Shown piece after piece: positions 51,837-61,008 of a DNA stretch of 64,000 bases; position 1 is the stretch's first letter, and each line of letters starts with the position of its first letter. The notes below the pieces were generated by a model. That model made no database searches. It saw only the letters and a program-made list of their open reading frames with translations, and was not told the origin of the DNA. The stretch comes from CATQHD01 sp965202675. Its GTDB lineage: Bacteria; Actinomycetota; Acidimicrobiia; Spongiisociales; Spongiisociaceae. The position numbers and the translations under genes were made by a program. The stretch is from the NCBI GenBank assembly GCA_965202675.1, contig OZ241842.1, positions 620,001-684,000 of the forward strand, given 5' to 3'.

Positions 51837-53591
51837 TCAGCGCCGCAGCACGGGCAGCCTCACCCGGGTCGGGCAGGCGCGGTTGTGCAGGACCGTCTGG
51901 GTGGCGGGCGCCGCATCCAGCGGGCCGTCGGTGAGCGGCCGGGCGCCGGTGTTGAGGTTGCGGTCCCACTGGGGGAAGTCGGAGCTGGCGATGTCGAGGC
52001 GCAGGCGCGAACCGGCGCCGATCTTCGCCCCCACCGGCCCCAGCTCTATCTCGAGCTCGTAGACCCTCCCCGGCGTGAGGGGCTTGGGGCTGGACAATGA
52101 CTCGCGGTAGCGGGCGCGCAGGATTCCCTCCTGGAGGTTCACCGACCGGCCGCCCTCGTCCACCACGCAGAGCCGGGCGGTGAAGTCGGTGTCGGGGGCG
52201 GTGGTGGCCGCGTACAGGGTCACAGAAGCGTCGCCCACCAGCTCGATGCTCTCGGAGAGGGGCTCGGAGGTGTACACCAGCACCATGCGGGAGACCTCCG
52301 CCTGGTGCTGATCGGCGGGCCCCATCGGGGTGATGTTGTCGAAGCAGCACGAGTGGCCGCCCATCGACGGCACCGGAATGCCGGGGTCGTGGATGTACAG
52401 GTCGGGAGGTTCGTCTCCGGGCGGAGTCCGGTCCAGCGTCCCGTCCCCGAACTTGGAGTTGGCGCAGCCCTGCGAGTGGATGTACCAGTCCTCCGCCGAC
52501 GCTTCCCGGGGCGGCCAGGCCTCGAAGTCCCGCCATCCTCCGTCGAGGGTGAACAGCGTCACCGGGCTGTCGAGGACGCCCGCGTCCCGGCCCCGGAGGG
52601 TCTGATCGAACCAGCGCAGCAGCCAGGAGTCGATCTCCTTCGTGGAGGGACCGCTCTGCGGCCCGAGCCGGCCGACCGGGCTCCAGGGCATATGCGCCCA
52701 GGGCCCCACCAGGAGTTTCTGGCTGCGGCGGGTCTCTTCGCTGCGCCCCGAAGCCGACAACCCGGTGAAGTTGCGCACCGAGCCGGTCAGGAATACGTCG
52801 TACCAGCCCGCCGCATGCAGGGCGGGGACGCCGATCCGGCTGTAGTCCTCGTCGATGCTCCACCGTTTCCAGTAGTCGTCGTATGAGCAATGCTCCGCCC
52901 AGTCCGCGAAGTAGGGGGCGTAGGGCGTCTGGAGGGGCGGGTATCCGGCCACCGGCAGCGACCAATACCAGGCGGGGGCGTTGCCGAGCGCCGCGGCCAG
53001 CTCGAGATGGGCCTCCGCGTCCCCCGCCCGTTGGGCGGTTTCCAGCGCCAGCAGGGTCGCCCAGTAGCCGATGAAGGCCAGGGCGAAGGCGCCTCCGTTG
53101 TAGGTCCACCCGTCGTAGTACTGGGAGGCGGTGAAGGCGGGGGTGATGGAGGCCAACGAGGGGGGAGCGGCGGCGGCCGCCAGCAGCTGGGTGGCGCCCA
53201 CGTAGGAGAAGCCCATCATCCCCACCCGGCCGTTCACGCCGGGCAGGCGGGCCGCCCACTCCACCGAGTCGTAGCCGTCTTCCATCTCGTGCAGGTAGGG
53301 ATAGAACTCCCCCTCGGAGGCGAAGCGCCCCCGGCAGTCCTGGACGGCCACCGCGTACCCCTGCGCGGCGAACCAGGCGGGGTGGGCGCTGCCGAAGGTG
53401 GGAACGCCGGACCGCTTGTCGTAGATGGTGCGGGTCAGCAGGACCGGCAGCTCGGCGTTGGTCCTGGGCCTGTACACGTCGGCCCGCAGGACCGTCCCGT
53501 CCCGCATGACGGCCTCGACGTTGCGCTCGACCGTGACGTCCAAACCCGGCATCTCCTCGACGAGGGGGATGGTCCTGTCTCCGACGGTCAT
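51837..53591 (-). CDS. CocE/NonD family hydrolase (X-Pro dipeptidyl-peptidase-like)
   Basis: 584 residues. The N-terminal alpha/beta hydrolase holds the nucleophile in GMMGFSYVGATQLL (G-x-S-x-x-G), the catalytic Asp is expected near the middle, and LLVGPWAHMPW carries the His. A C-terminal jelly-roll (RLRLDIASSDFPQWDRNLNTG) completes the family fold. Members include cocaine esterase, glutaryl-7-ACA acylases and alpha-amino acid ester hydrolases, so acylated amino acids or esters are likely substrates. The longer frame from 53610 is another phase and not real. Confidence 0.92.
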   Translation of the reverse strand: MTVGDRTIPLVEEMPGLDVTVERNVEAVMRDGTVLRADVYRPRTNAELPVLLTRTIYDKRSGVPTFGSAHPAWFAAQGYAVAVQDCRGRFASEGEFYPYLHEMEDGYDSVEWAARLPGVNGRVGMMGFSYVGATQLLAAAAAPPSLASITPAFTASQYYDGWTYNGGAFALAFIGYWATLLALETAQRAGDAEAHLELAAALGNAPAWYWSLPVAGYPPLQTPYAPYFADWAEHCSYDDYWKRWSIDEDYSRIGVPALHAAGWYDVFLTGSVRNFTGLSASGRSEETRRSQKLLVGPWAHMPWSPVGRLGPQSGPSTKEIDSWLLRWFDQTLRGRDAGVLDSPVTLFTLDGGWRDFEAWPPREASAEDWYIHSQGCANSKFGDGTLDRTPPGDEPPDLYIHDPGIPVPSMGGHSCCFDNITPMGPADQHQAEVSRMVLVYTSEPLSESIELVGDASVTLYAATTAPDTDFTARLCVVDEGGRSVNLQEGILRARYRESLSSPKPLTPGRVYELEIELGPVGAKIGAGSRLRLDIASSDFPQWDRNLNTGARPLTDGPLDAAPATQTVLHNRACPTRVRLPVLRR

Positions 53592-53715
53592 TTGCGGCCT
53601 CCTCGCTCATGCCCCTCGAGCCGGGGGGCTCGGTCGTATCTCGGTTAGCATCCGGCGGGGAGCGGCGCCGCAGCCCTCCCGGAACCTACGGAAACCTACC
53701 TGGAAGGGATCGTTC

Positions 53716-54963
53716 ATGAGCTCTCCGGCGGCGGCCGAGCGCCGCATCCTCGCCTTCCTGGCCGAACGCGAGCCCGAGATCCTGGAGTTCGCCCGGGATC
53801 TGATCCGCACCCCGTCGCCCAACCCGCCGGGAGACGAACGGGCGGTGGCCGACCTGGTGACAGCCCGGCTGAGGGAGCTGGGCGTGACCGAGGTGGAGCG
53901 GCTGGGCGCCCGCCCCGAACGCCCCAACCTGGTGGTGCGTCTGCGGGGATCGGGCGAAGGCCCCAAGCTGATGCTTTCGGGGCATCTGGACACCAAACCG
54001 CCCGGCGACCTCGACGCCTGGGAGACCGACCCCTGGGATCCGGTGCTGCGGAACGGAGAGCTGGTCGGGCTGGGGTCGGGTGACATGAAGGCGGCGGTGG
54101 CCGCCATGGTCTACACCCTGGCGGCGGTCGGGGAGGCGGGCGGGTTCTGCGGCGAGCTGTCGGCCGTGTTCACCGCCGACGAGGAAGCAGGGTCGACGGC
54201 GGGTTCCAAATGGCTGGCCGGCCAGGGGCTGCTGGAAGCCGACGCGGCGGTGATCGGCGAGCCGAGCGGGGTGGAGCGGGAATGGGAGTCCCTCCACTTG
54301 GTGTCGAGGGGGGCGGCTCTGTTCAAGGTGAAGATCACCGGCACCCAGATGCATTCCTCCATCTCGGACCGCATAAAGGGCGTCAACGCCACCGTGAAGA
54401 TGGCCCGGCTCATCGACCGCATGGACCGGGAGCTGGAGGCCCGCCTCACCTTCGACTCCCATCCCCTGTGCCCCGCCGGCCCCACCGTGAACGTGGGGGT
54501 CATGGCCGAGGCCGGGGTCTTCTACGGTGTATACCCCGGCAACGCCGAGTTCGCATGCGACATCCGCACCCTGCCGGGCATGGAGGAGCAACAGCTGATC
54601 GACGACATCGAGCGGTTTCTGTCCGACGCCATGTCCGCCGACCCCGACCTCCGGGCCGAGCTGGTGTGGGAGATGATGGTGCCGGCCACCGAGATCTCCC
54701 CCGACGAGCCGATAGTGGGAATACTGCAGGCCGCCGCCGGGGAGGTGCTGGGCCGAGAACCCCGCCTCGACGCTTTCCCCGGCGCCACCGACGCCCCCCA
54801 TTTCCAGCTGACCGCCGGCATCCCCTGCGTGGCCGCCTTCGGACCGGGCATGCTCCCCCGCGCCCACAGCCCCAACGAATACATGGCCGCCGAGGGCGCG
54901 GCCCAGGCCGCCCGGATCTACGCCCTCGCCGCCGTCCGTTACCTGGGCGCCCCGACCTCCTGA
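53716..54963 (+). CDS. M20 family metallopeptidase (ArgE/DapE/CPG2-like)
   Basis: 415 residues from ATG 53716. Zinc ligands and catalytic acids: SGHLDTKPPGD (His and Asp), GSGDMKAAVAAM (bridging Asp), FTADEEAGSTAG (Glu-Glu) and a later His in PRAHSPNEYMA. A dimerisation domain (MHSSISDRIKGVNATVK) lies in the middle. It removes acyl groups from, or cleaves, small peptides. It is divergent from the CocE-type gene. Confidence 0.93.
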   Translation: MSSPAAAERRILAFLAEREPEILEFARDLIRTPSPNPPGDERAVADLVTARLRELGVTEVERLGARPERPNLVVRLRGSGEGPKLMLSGHLDTKPPGDLDAWETDPWDPVLRNGELVGLGSGDMKAAVAAMVYTLAAVGEAGGFCGELSAVFTADEEAGSTAGSKWLAGQGLLEADAAVIGEPSGVEREWESLHLVSRGAALFKVKITGTQMHSSISDRIKGVNATVKMARLIDRMDRELEARLTFDSHPLCPAGPTVNVGVMAEAGVFYGVYPGNAEFACDIRTLPGMEEQQLIDDIERFLSDAMSADPDLRAELVWEMMVPATEISPDEPIVGILQAAAGEVLGREPRLDAFPGATDAPHFQLTAGIPCVAAFGPGMLPRAHSPNEYMAAEGAAQAARIYALAAVRYLGAPTS

Positions 54964-55005
54964 AAGCCCGGATGGAGCAGAGCAAGGCCCGATGAGCAAC
55001 CCGGC

Positions 55006-57297
55006 TCAGCCGGCCCCGGCGGCGGACCGCCGGGCCGCGGCCAGGGCGCGCACCCGGTCGGGCCGGATGGGCAGACTGGTTACCCCTGTCGGGCATCCCA
55101 GCGCGGCGGCCACCGCGTTGGCGACCGCCGCGCCCGCCGCGGTGATCCCCCCCTCCCCCGCCCCTTTGACGCCCAACGGGTTGAGCGGGCTGGGGGCGTC
55201 CTCGCTCAGCAGCACCTCCACCGGCGGCATCTCGTGGAGGGTCGGCATCAGGTAGTCCATGAACCCCACCGCCAGGGGCTGGCCCGCCTCGTCGTACACG
55301 AACTCCTCCAGCAGGGCCCCTCCTATCCCCTGCGCCGCCCCGCCCGCGATCTGCCCGTCAACGAGGCCGGGGTTTACGGCCTTCCCCACGTCGTAGGCGA
55401 CCACGAACCGCTCCACCGCCGCCCCGCCGGTGCCCCGGTCGACCGAGACGACGGCGGCGTGGAGGCCGTAGGGGTAGGTCATGTGATCGACCTCGAACCA
55501 TCCCTCGGCGGTGAGGCCGGGCTCGCCCCCGCCGGACGCGCCCCCGCCCGGACGCAGCAGGCGCGCCGCCTCCCCCAGGGTGACGCCGGGCCCGTCCGGA
55601 GAACCCTTCACAAAGACCCGGCCGCCCTCGACGGTCAGGTCCTCGGGGTCGGCCTCCAGCACCTGCGCCGCCGCTTCCAGGGCCTTGGCCCGCACCCGCC
55701 GGGCGGCGATCAGCACCGCCGACCCGGTCATCACCGTCACCCGGCTGGCGAACGAGCCCATCCCGTAGGCGAGGTCGTCGGTCTGGCCGCGGCGGACCCG
55801 CACCGAGCCGAGCGGAACCCCCAGCGCGTCGGCGCAGATCTGGGCGAGGGAGGTCTCCACCCCCTGGCCGATCGACGACACCCCGGTGACGATCACGGTC
55901 TGCCCGGCCTCGTCGACGGTGATCCTCACCCCGTCGAACGGGCCGAGCCCGCTCTTCTCCACGAAGAACCCCAGACCGAGGCCGACCGCCTCCCCCGCCT
56001 CCCTCCGCCGGGCCAGGCCGGCCGACAAGCGCTCGTAGTCGAGGTAGTCGAGCGCCCGGTCGAGCAGGGCCTCGTAGTCCCCCGAGTCGTACACCACGCT
56101 CGTTCCCAGCGCGTCGACCCCCAGCGCGTAGGGCATCGCGTCGGCGGCGATCAGGTTGCGGCGGCGCACCTCGGCCGGGTCGATCCCCAGCCGGTGGGCG
56201 ATCGCGTCCATGAGCCGCTCCCGGACGAAGCTGCCCTCGTAGCGGCCGGGGGCCCGGTAGGTGCCGCACGGGGTCTTGTTGGTCAGCCTGACGCGCCCCG
56301 TAACCCGGTAGGCGGGCCAGACGTAGGGGCCGGGCAGGAGGGCGGCGGTCAGGTCGGCCACCGTAACGGCGTGGGTGCGCACGTAGGCGCCCTGATCCAG
56401 CCAGAACTCGTCGACCACCCCCAGCACCCGCCCGTCGGGGCCGACCGCGGCCCGGATGCAGTGCACCTGGTCGCGGGAGTGGTTGGCGGCCGTCATGTGC
56501 TCCCGCCGGTCCTCCACCCACCGCACGGGCCGGCCCAGCCGCCGGGCGGCCAGGCAGACCAGCACGTCCTCCGGATACAGCTCGCCCCGGATGCCGAAGC
56601 CGCCCCCGACGTGGCCCTCGCGCAGCACCACCTGCGCGGCGGGGAGGCCCAGCATGGACGCGATGGCGGAGCGGTTGTAGTGGGGCACCTTGGCGGCCCC
56701 GAACATCTCGAGGGTGGAGGTCATCGGATCCCAGCGGGCCAGCGCCCCCCTCGTCTCCATCGGCGCGCCCGAATGGCGGCCCACCGCCAGCTCCATCTCG
56801 ACCTCGGCCGCCGCCTCCTCGAAGGCCCGCTCCACATCGCCGCAGCCCTTCTCGATCACCGCCGCCTCCGTCGCCGCCCCGTCTCGGGGGTCGACCACCG
56901 GCGCCTCCTCCTCGATGTCCAGAAAGACCAGGCCGGCGGCGTCCTCGGCCAGGTAGGGGTCCTCGGCCAGCACCGCCGCGGCGGGTTCGCCCGCGTAACG
57001 CACCCGGCCCTCGGCGAGAACGGGCTGGCGGTAGGGCGCCAGGCCCGGCACCTTCGTCATGCGGAAATCGATCGGCGGGACATCGGCTGCGTCGGCGGCC
57101 GTCCACACCGCCTCCACCCCGGGCAGGGCCTCGGCGGCGGAGGCGTCCACCCCGAGGAGCCGTCCGCAGGCGGCCGGCGAGCGCACCATCCGAAGATGCA
57201 GCAAGCCGGGCAGGTGGAGGTCGGCGGCGAACCGGGCGGCGCCGGTCAAGAGCGGAAGGTCTTCGATCCTTTTTACCGAGCTGCCGACGTAGGTCAT
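55006..57297 (-). CDS. Molybdenum hydroxylase large subunit (CoxL/XDH-like), paralogue 1
   Basis: 763 residues. Mo-cofactor subunit of a xanthine dehydrogenase/CO dehydrogenase-type enzyme. FEMALE-type signatures: VGGGFGIRGELYPEDVLVCL, TPCGTYRAPGRYEGSFVRERLMD and the catalytic Glu in PLGVKGAGEGGI. The active-site loop TYRAPGRYEG is not the form I CODH motif AYRCSFR, so CO oxidation is unlikely; an aldehyde or N-heterocycle substrate is more likely. It starts at ATG 57297, overlapping coxS by ATGA. Confidence 0.92.
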   Translation of the reverse strand: MTYVGSSVKRIEDLPLLTGAARFAADLHLPGLLHLRMVRSPAACGRLLGVDASAAEALPGVEAVWTAADAADVPPIDFRMTKVPGLAPYRQPVLAEGRVRYAGEPAAAVLAEDPYLAEDAAGLVFLDIEEEAPVVDPRDGAATEAAVIEKGCGDVERAFEEAAAEVEMELAVGRHSGAPMETRGALARWDPMTSTLEMFGAAKVPHYNRSAIASMLGLPAAQVVLREGHVGGGFGIRGELYPEDVLVCLAARRLGRPVRWVEDRREHMTAANHSRDQVHCIRAAVGPDGRVLGVVDEFWLDQGAYVRTHAVTVADLTAALLPGPYVWPAYRVTGRVRLTNKTPCGTYRAPGRYEGSFVRERLMDAIAHRLGIDPAEVRRRNLIAADAMPYALGVDALGTSVVYDSGDYEALLDRALDYLDYERLSAGLARRREAGEAVGLGLGFFVEKSGLGPFDGVRITVDEAGQTVIVTGVSSIGQGVETSLAQICADALGVPLGSVRVRRGQTDDLAYGMGSFASRVTVMTGSAVLIAARRVRAKALEAAAQVLEADPEDLTVEGGRVFVKGSPDGPGVTLGEAARLLRPGGGASGGGEPGLTAEGWFEVDHMTYPYGLHAAVVSVDRGTGGAAVERFVVAYDVGKAVNPGLVDGQIAGGAAQGIGGALLEEFVYDEAGQPLAVGFMDYLMPTLHEMPPVEVLLSEDAPSPLNPLGVKGAGEGGITAAGAAVANAVAAALGCPTGVTSLPIRPDRVRALAAARRSAAGAG

Positions 57298-57785
57298 CGC
57301 CTCATGACCGCGGCGGCCTCCTCGACCGCCTTGAGGATGTTCTGGTATCCGGTGCATCGGCACAGGTTGGAGGAGAGCGCCGCCCGCAGCTCCTCCTCGC
57401 CGGGGTCGGGGTTCTGCTCCAGGTAGCCGACCGCCAGCATCAGGAAGCCCGGCGTGCAGAAACCGCACTGGAGCCCGTGGTTGTCCCAGAAGGCCTGCTG
57501 CATGGGATGCAGCCGGTCGCCGTCGGCCAGGCCCTCCACCGTGCGCAGCTCCACCCCTTCGCACTGGACCGCGAACATCAGGCAGGACCGCACCGGCTGC
57601 CCGTCCGCCAGGACGGTGCACGCCCCGCACACCCCGTGCTCGCAGCCCAGATGGGTCCCGGTGAGGCCGCAGTCGTCCCGCAGCACGTCGGCGAGGGTGC
57701 GGCGGGGCTCCACCCGCACCCCGTAGGAGCGTCCGTTCACGTCGAGCACCAGGTCGACCTTTGCGGGGGCGGACGGCTCGCTCAT
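57294..57785 (-). CDS. Molybdenum hydroxylase small subunit with two [2Fe-2S] clusters (CoxS-like)
   Basis: 163 residues. The plant-type ferredoxin cluster is in CEHGVCGACTVLADGQPVRSC, and the second, all-helical cluster in LQCGFCTPGFLML and SNLCRCTGYQNI. It passes electrons from the Mo site to the FAD subunit. Start ATG 57785 overlaps the stop of the neighbouring large-subunit gene, and its own stop overlaps coxL paralogue 1, so all are translated together. Confidence 0.95.
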   Translation of the reverse strand: MSEPSAPAKVDLVLDVNGRSYGVRVEPRRTLADVLRDDCGLTGTHLGCEHGVCGACTVLADGQPVRSCLMFAVQCEGVELRTVEGLADGDRLHPMQQAFWDNHGLQCGFCTPGFLMLAVGYLEQNPDPGEEELRAALSSNLCRCTGYQNILKAVEEAAAVMRR

Positions 57786-60100
57786 GCAGGGATCCTCTCG
57801 TTCTGCCTTATCAGCCGGCGCAGCCGCGCCGGGGTGGCCGGCGTCTCGTTGACCTCCACCCCGAACGGGCGCAACGCATCGGAGACGGCGTTCAACACGG
57901 CGGCCGGGGCGCCGATCGTACCCCCTTCCCCCAGCCCTTTGGCGCCGGTGACGGTGGCGGGGGAGACGGTAACCAGATGGTGTATCTCGATTTCGGGGGC
58001 CTCCGCCATGGTGGGCGGCAGGTAGTCGAGCAGCGAAGCGGTCAGGATGTTGCCCCCCTCGTCGTAGATGATCTCCTCGTAGAGGGCGCCCGCGACGCCC
58101 TGGGCCACCCCGCCGTGGAGCTGCCCGTCGACGATCATGGGGTTGATGAGGACCCCGGCGTCCTCCACCACCACGAACCGCTTGATCCGCACCCCGCCGG
58201 TCTCGCGGTCCACCTCCACCACCGCGGCGTGGCAGGCGTTGGAGAAGGTGCCGGCCGGGTCGTAGGTGGCCGACTCGGCCAGCCCCGGCGTCATCCCGGC
58301 CTCCAGGCGGTGGCTGGCGTGGTAGGCGATCCGGGCCAGGGCCGCCACCTCGACGCCGGAGTCGGTGCCGGAGACGACCGCCCTGCCCCCGCGTATCACG
58401 ATGTCCTCCGGGGCGGCCTCGAGCTCGGCGGCGGCGACGGCGGCCAGCTTGGCCCGGAGGAGGCCGGCCGCCTGCTTGGCCGCCCCGCCGGAGATGACCA
58501 ACGAGCGGCTGGCGAAGGTGCCCCACCCGTAGGGCGTGCGGTCGGTGTCTCCGTGGACTATGCGGACCGACGAAGGGTCCACCCCCAGCTCGTCGCCGAT
58601 CAGCTGGGCCAGGCTGGTCTCCAGTCCCTGGCCGTGCGGGGAGGCGCCCAGCCGGGCCTCGACGTTGCCCGACGGGTCCATGATCAGATCCACGGTCTCG
58701 TAGCCGGGGGTGATGTCCATGCTGCGGGCGGCGAAGGCGCTGGTTCCGTAGCCGGTGCGCTCCGAGAATACCGAGAAACCCACCCCCAGGTAGCGGTCCT
58801 GCGCCCGGGCCGCCGCCTGCCGCCGCCGGAAGGCGGCGAGGTCGACCGCCTCGGCGGCCCGCTCCAGGGACTCGACGTAGGAGCCCTCGTCGTAGACCAG
58901 CCCGGCGGCGGACCGGTGCGGGAACCGGCGGATGAGGTTCCTGCGGCGGATCTCGTCCGGTTCGATCCCGAAGCGGGACGCCGCCAGGTCCATAAGCCGT
59001 TCGACGGCAAGGGTGATGACCGGGCGGGACACCCCCCGGTAGGGCGCCATGGGGCAGGTGTTGGTAACGACGCCGCGCGACCGGACCCGGTAGAGCCGGA
59101 AGTCGTAGGGGCCGGGGAGCTCCGCCATCGCCATCAGCGGCTCCACCCCGTACGTAACCGGATAGCAGGAGTAGGCGCCCACGTTGCACACGAGGTCGGC
59201 GTCCAGGGCCAGGAGGCGGGCGCCGCGGTCGAAGGCCCCCCTGATCCGGTAGTGATGGTCCCGGCTGTGGAAGGAGGACATCAGGTTCTCGCGCCGGTCC
59301 TCCACCCAGCAGACGGCGGTCCGCAGGCGCCGCGCCGCCCACACCGCCACCACGTCCTCCACCGCCAGGCAGAACTTCTGTCCGAAGGCCCCCCCTACAT
59401 CGGGCGCCGCCACCCGGAGCTCCGATTCGGGCATGCCGATCAGGTCGGCGACGGCGGTGCGCACCACGTGCGGCGACTGCACCGAGGACGACAGGGTCGT
59501 CCGTCCGGTCCGCCGGTCGTAGGAGGCGACCGCGCCCCGCGCCTCCAGCGGCATGGCGCTCTGGCGGCGGGACCGCAGGTCGAACTCCACGGTCACCGCC
59601 GCGTCGGCGAAGGCCTCGTCCACCCCTTCGGTCTGGTGGCGGGCGTCGACCACGACGTTGCCTGGGACGCCTTCGTGGACGGCGGGCGCCCCCGGCCGCA
59701 AGGCGGCCTCGGCGTCGGTCACGTGTTCCTGCGGTTCGATGTCCGCGTACACCTGCTCGGCGGCGTCCTCGGCCTCCTCCGGCGAGCCGGCCGCCACCGC
59801 CGCGATCGGCTCGCCGACGAAGCGCACCTCTTCGCGGGCCAGGATCGGCTGCTCGACCGGCCGGTAGTCGGCGCGGTGGAGGAGAGGCCGGAGCGGCCCC
59901 ACCCCGGCCAGGTCGGCCCCGGTGAACACCGTTGCATGGCCGGGCGCCTCGATCGAGTCGATCCGCCCGCGCGGAACCGGGCTGCGGACGAACCGCAGAT
60001 GGACGGCCCCGCCGGCCAGATCGGCGGCGAAGCGCCCCTCGCCCCTGAGCAGAGGCGGGTCCTCGAAACGCGGCAGCGGCCGGCCCACCCATCGGGTCAC
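57782..60100 (-). CDS. Molybdenum hydroxylase large subunit (CoxL/XDH-like), paralogue 2
   Basis: 772 residues from GTG 60098-60100, overlapping the coxM stop as GTGA. Features: DPPLLRGEGRFAADLAGGAVHL, PDVGGAFGQKFCLAVEDVV, APYRGVSRPVITLAVERLMD and the Glu in TGAKGLGEGGTIGAP. Its active-site loop (PYRGVSR) differs from paralogues 1 and 3 (TYRAPGR), suggesting a different substrate. It lies directly between coxM and coxS, so it is probably the native partner of both. Confidence 0.92.
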   Translation of the reverse strand: MTRWVGRPLPRFEDPPLLRGEGRFAADLAGGAVHLRFVRSPVPRGRIDSIEAPGHATVFTGADLAGVGPLRPLLHRADYRPVEQPILAREEVRFVGEPIAAVAAGSPEEAEDAAEQVYADIEPQEHVTDAEAALRPGAPAVHEGVPGNVVVDARHQTEGVDEAFADAAVTVEFDLRSRRQSAMPLEARGAVASYDRRTGRTTLSSSVQSPHVVRTAVADLIGMPESELRVAAPDVGGAFGQKFCLAVEDVVAVWAARRLRTAVCWVEDRRENLMSSFHSRDHHYRIRGAFDRGARLLALDADLVCNVGAYSCYPVTYGVEPLMAMAELPGPYDFRLYRVRSRGVVTNTCPMAPYRGVSRPVITLAVERLMDLAASRFGIEPDEIRRRNLIRRFPHRSAAGLVYDEGSYVESLERAAEAVDLAAFRRRQAAARAQDRYLGVGFSVFSERTGYGTSAFAARSMDITPGYETVDLIMDPSGNVEARLGASPHGQGLETSLAQLIGDELGVDPSSVRIVHGDTDRTPYGWGTFASRSLVISGGAAKQAAGLLRAKLAAVAAAELEAAPEDIVIRGGRAVVSGTDSGVEVAALARIAYHASHRLEAGMTPGLAESATYDPAGTFSNACHAAVVEVDRETGGVRIKRFVVVEDAGVLINPMIVDGQLHGGVAQGVAGALYEEIIYDEGGNILTASLLDYLPPTMAEAPEIEIHHLVTVSPATVTGAKGLGEGGTIGAPAAVLNAVSDALRPFGVEVNETPATPARLRRLIRQNERIPA

Positions 60101-60957
60101 TGCTGCGCCGCCGCCTGCTCGAGGGCCCGCCGGGTGAGCACCCGGACCAGATCCCGGCGGTATTCGGCCGAACCGTGGATGTCCTCCAGAGGATCCACCT
60201 CGCGGGCGGCCGCCTCGGCGGCCTCTGCCAGCGCTCCGCGCTCCGCGGGCCCGCCGGCCAGCAACTCCTCGGCCCCGGCGGCCCGCACCGGCCGGTCGCT
60301 CACCCCGCCCAGGGCGATCCGGGCGCCGGCCACCCGGCCGCCCCGCACGTCGAGGGCGACGGCGGCCATGGCCACCGCGAAGTCGCCCGCCCGTCGGCTG
60401 AACTGCTGGAAACCCACCCGGGTCGAGGGCGCCGGTTTGGGCAGACGCGCCTCCACCAGCAGCTCGTCGGGTTCGAGGGCGGTCGTGAAAACCGTCCGGA
60501 AGAAGTCGGAGGCGGGTATCCGGCGGGCGCCGCCCGCGTTGGCCGCCTCCATCTCGGCGTCGAGCAACACCGCGATCACGCACCACTCGGCCGCCGGATC
60601 GGCGTGGGCCAGGCTCCCCCCGAAGGTGCCCCTGATGCGGATGGGCAGATGTCCCACATGGCGGGCGGCCATACTCAGCAGCCGGCCCAGCGGCCCGTCG
60701 TCCACGGGCTGCTCGAAGGCGGCGTGGCGCACCATCGACCCCACCCTGAGCACCCCGCCCTCGTCGACAAGGCGGCCCAGCTCGCTCACCTTGTTGACAT
60801 CGACCAGGACGGCCGGGCGGGCCAGGCGGAAGTTCATGGCCGGCACCAGGCTCTGGCCGCCGGCCAGCACCTTCGCCTCGGGGCCGCAGCGGCCGAGAAG
60901 CGACAGCGCCTCTGCTGTGGACCGCGCCTGGTGATAGTCGAATCGAGCCGGCTTCAT
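60097..60957 (-). CDS. Molybdenum hydroxylase FAD-binding subunit (CoxM-like)
   Basis: 286 residues, starting MKPARFDYHQARSTAEALSLL. FAD-binding loops AKVLAGGQSLVPAMNFRLA and RGTFGGSLAHADPAAEWC are conserved, and the C-terminal CO_deh_flav_C domain is present. Hands electrons from the Fe-S clusters to an acceptor. It is the first gene of the coxM-coxL2-coxS-coxL1 operon. TACACT at 60972-60967 (minus) is a plausible -10 box nine bases before the ATG. Confidence 0.94.
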   Translation of the reverse strand: MKPARFDYHQARSTAEALSLLGRCGPEAKVLAGGQSLVPAMNFRLARPAVLVDVNKVSELGRLVDEGGVLRVGSMVRHAAFEQPVDDGPLGRLLSMAARHVGHLPIRIRGTFGGSLAHADPAAEWCVIAVLLDAEMEAANAGGARRIPASDFFRTVFTTALEPDELLVEARLPKPAPSTRVGFQQFSRRAGDFAVAMAAVALDVRGGRVAGARIALGGVSDRPVRAAGAEELLAGGPAERGALAEAAEAAAREVDPLEDIHGSAEYRRDLVRVLTRRALEQAAAQQ

Positions 60958-60966
60958 AGGGTTGCG

Positions 60967-60976
60967 AGTGTAGTAT
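60967..60976. promoter_or_regulatory. Divergent -10 boxes between coxM and coxL paralogue 3
   Basis: The two genes start 51 bases apart. TACACT on the minus strand (60972-60967) suits coxM, and TAGTAT on the plus strand (60971-60976) suits the other gene; they overlap. The two units are therefore probably expressed together or compete for polymerase. No operator was recognised. Confidence 0.4.
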
Positions 60977-61008
60977 TCCGGGCGCCAACCCCGAGGCCGG
61001 ACCGTTTC

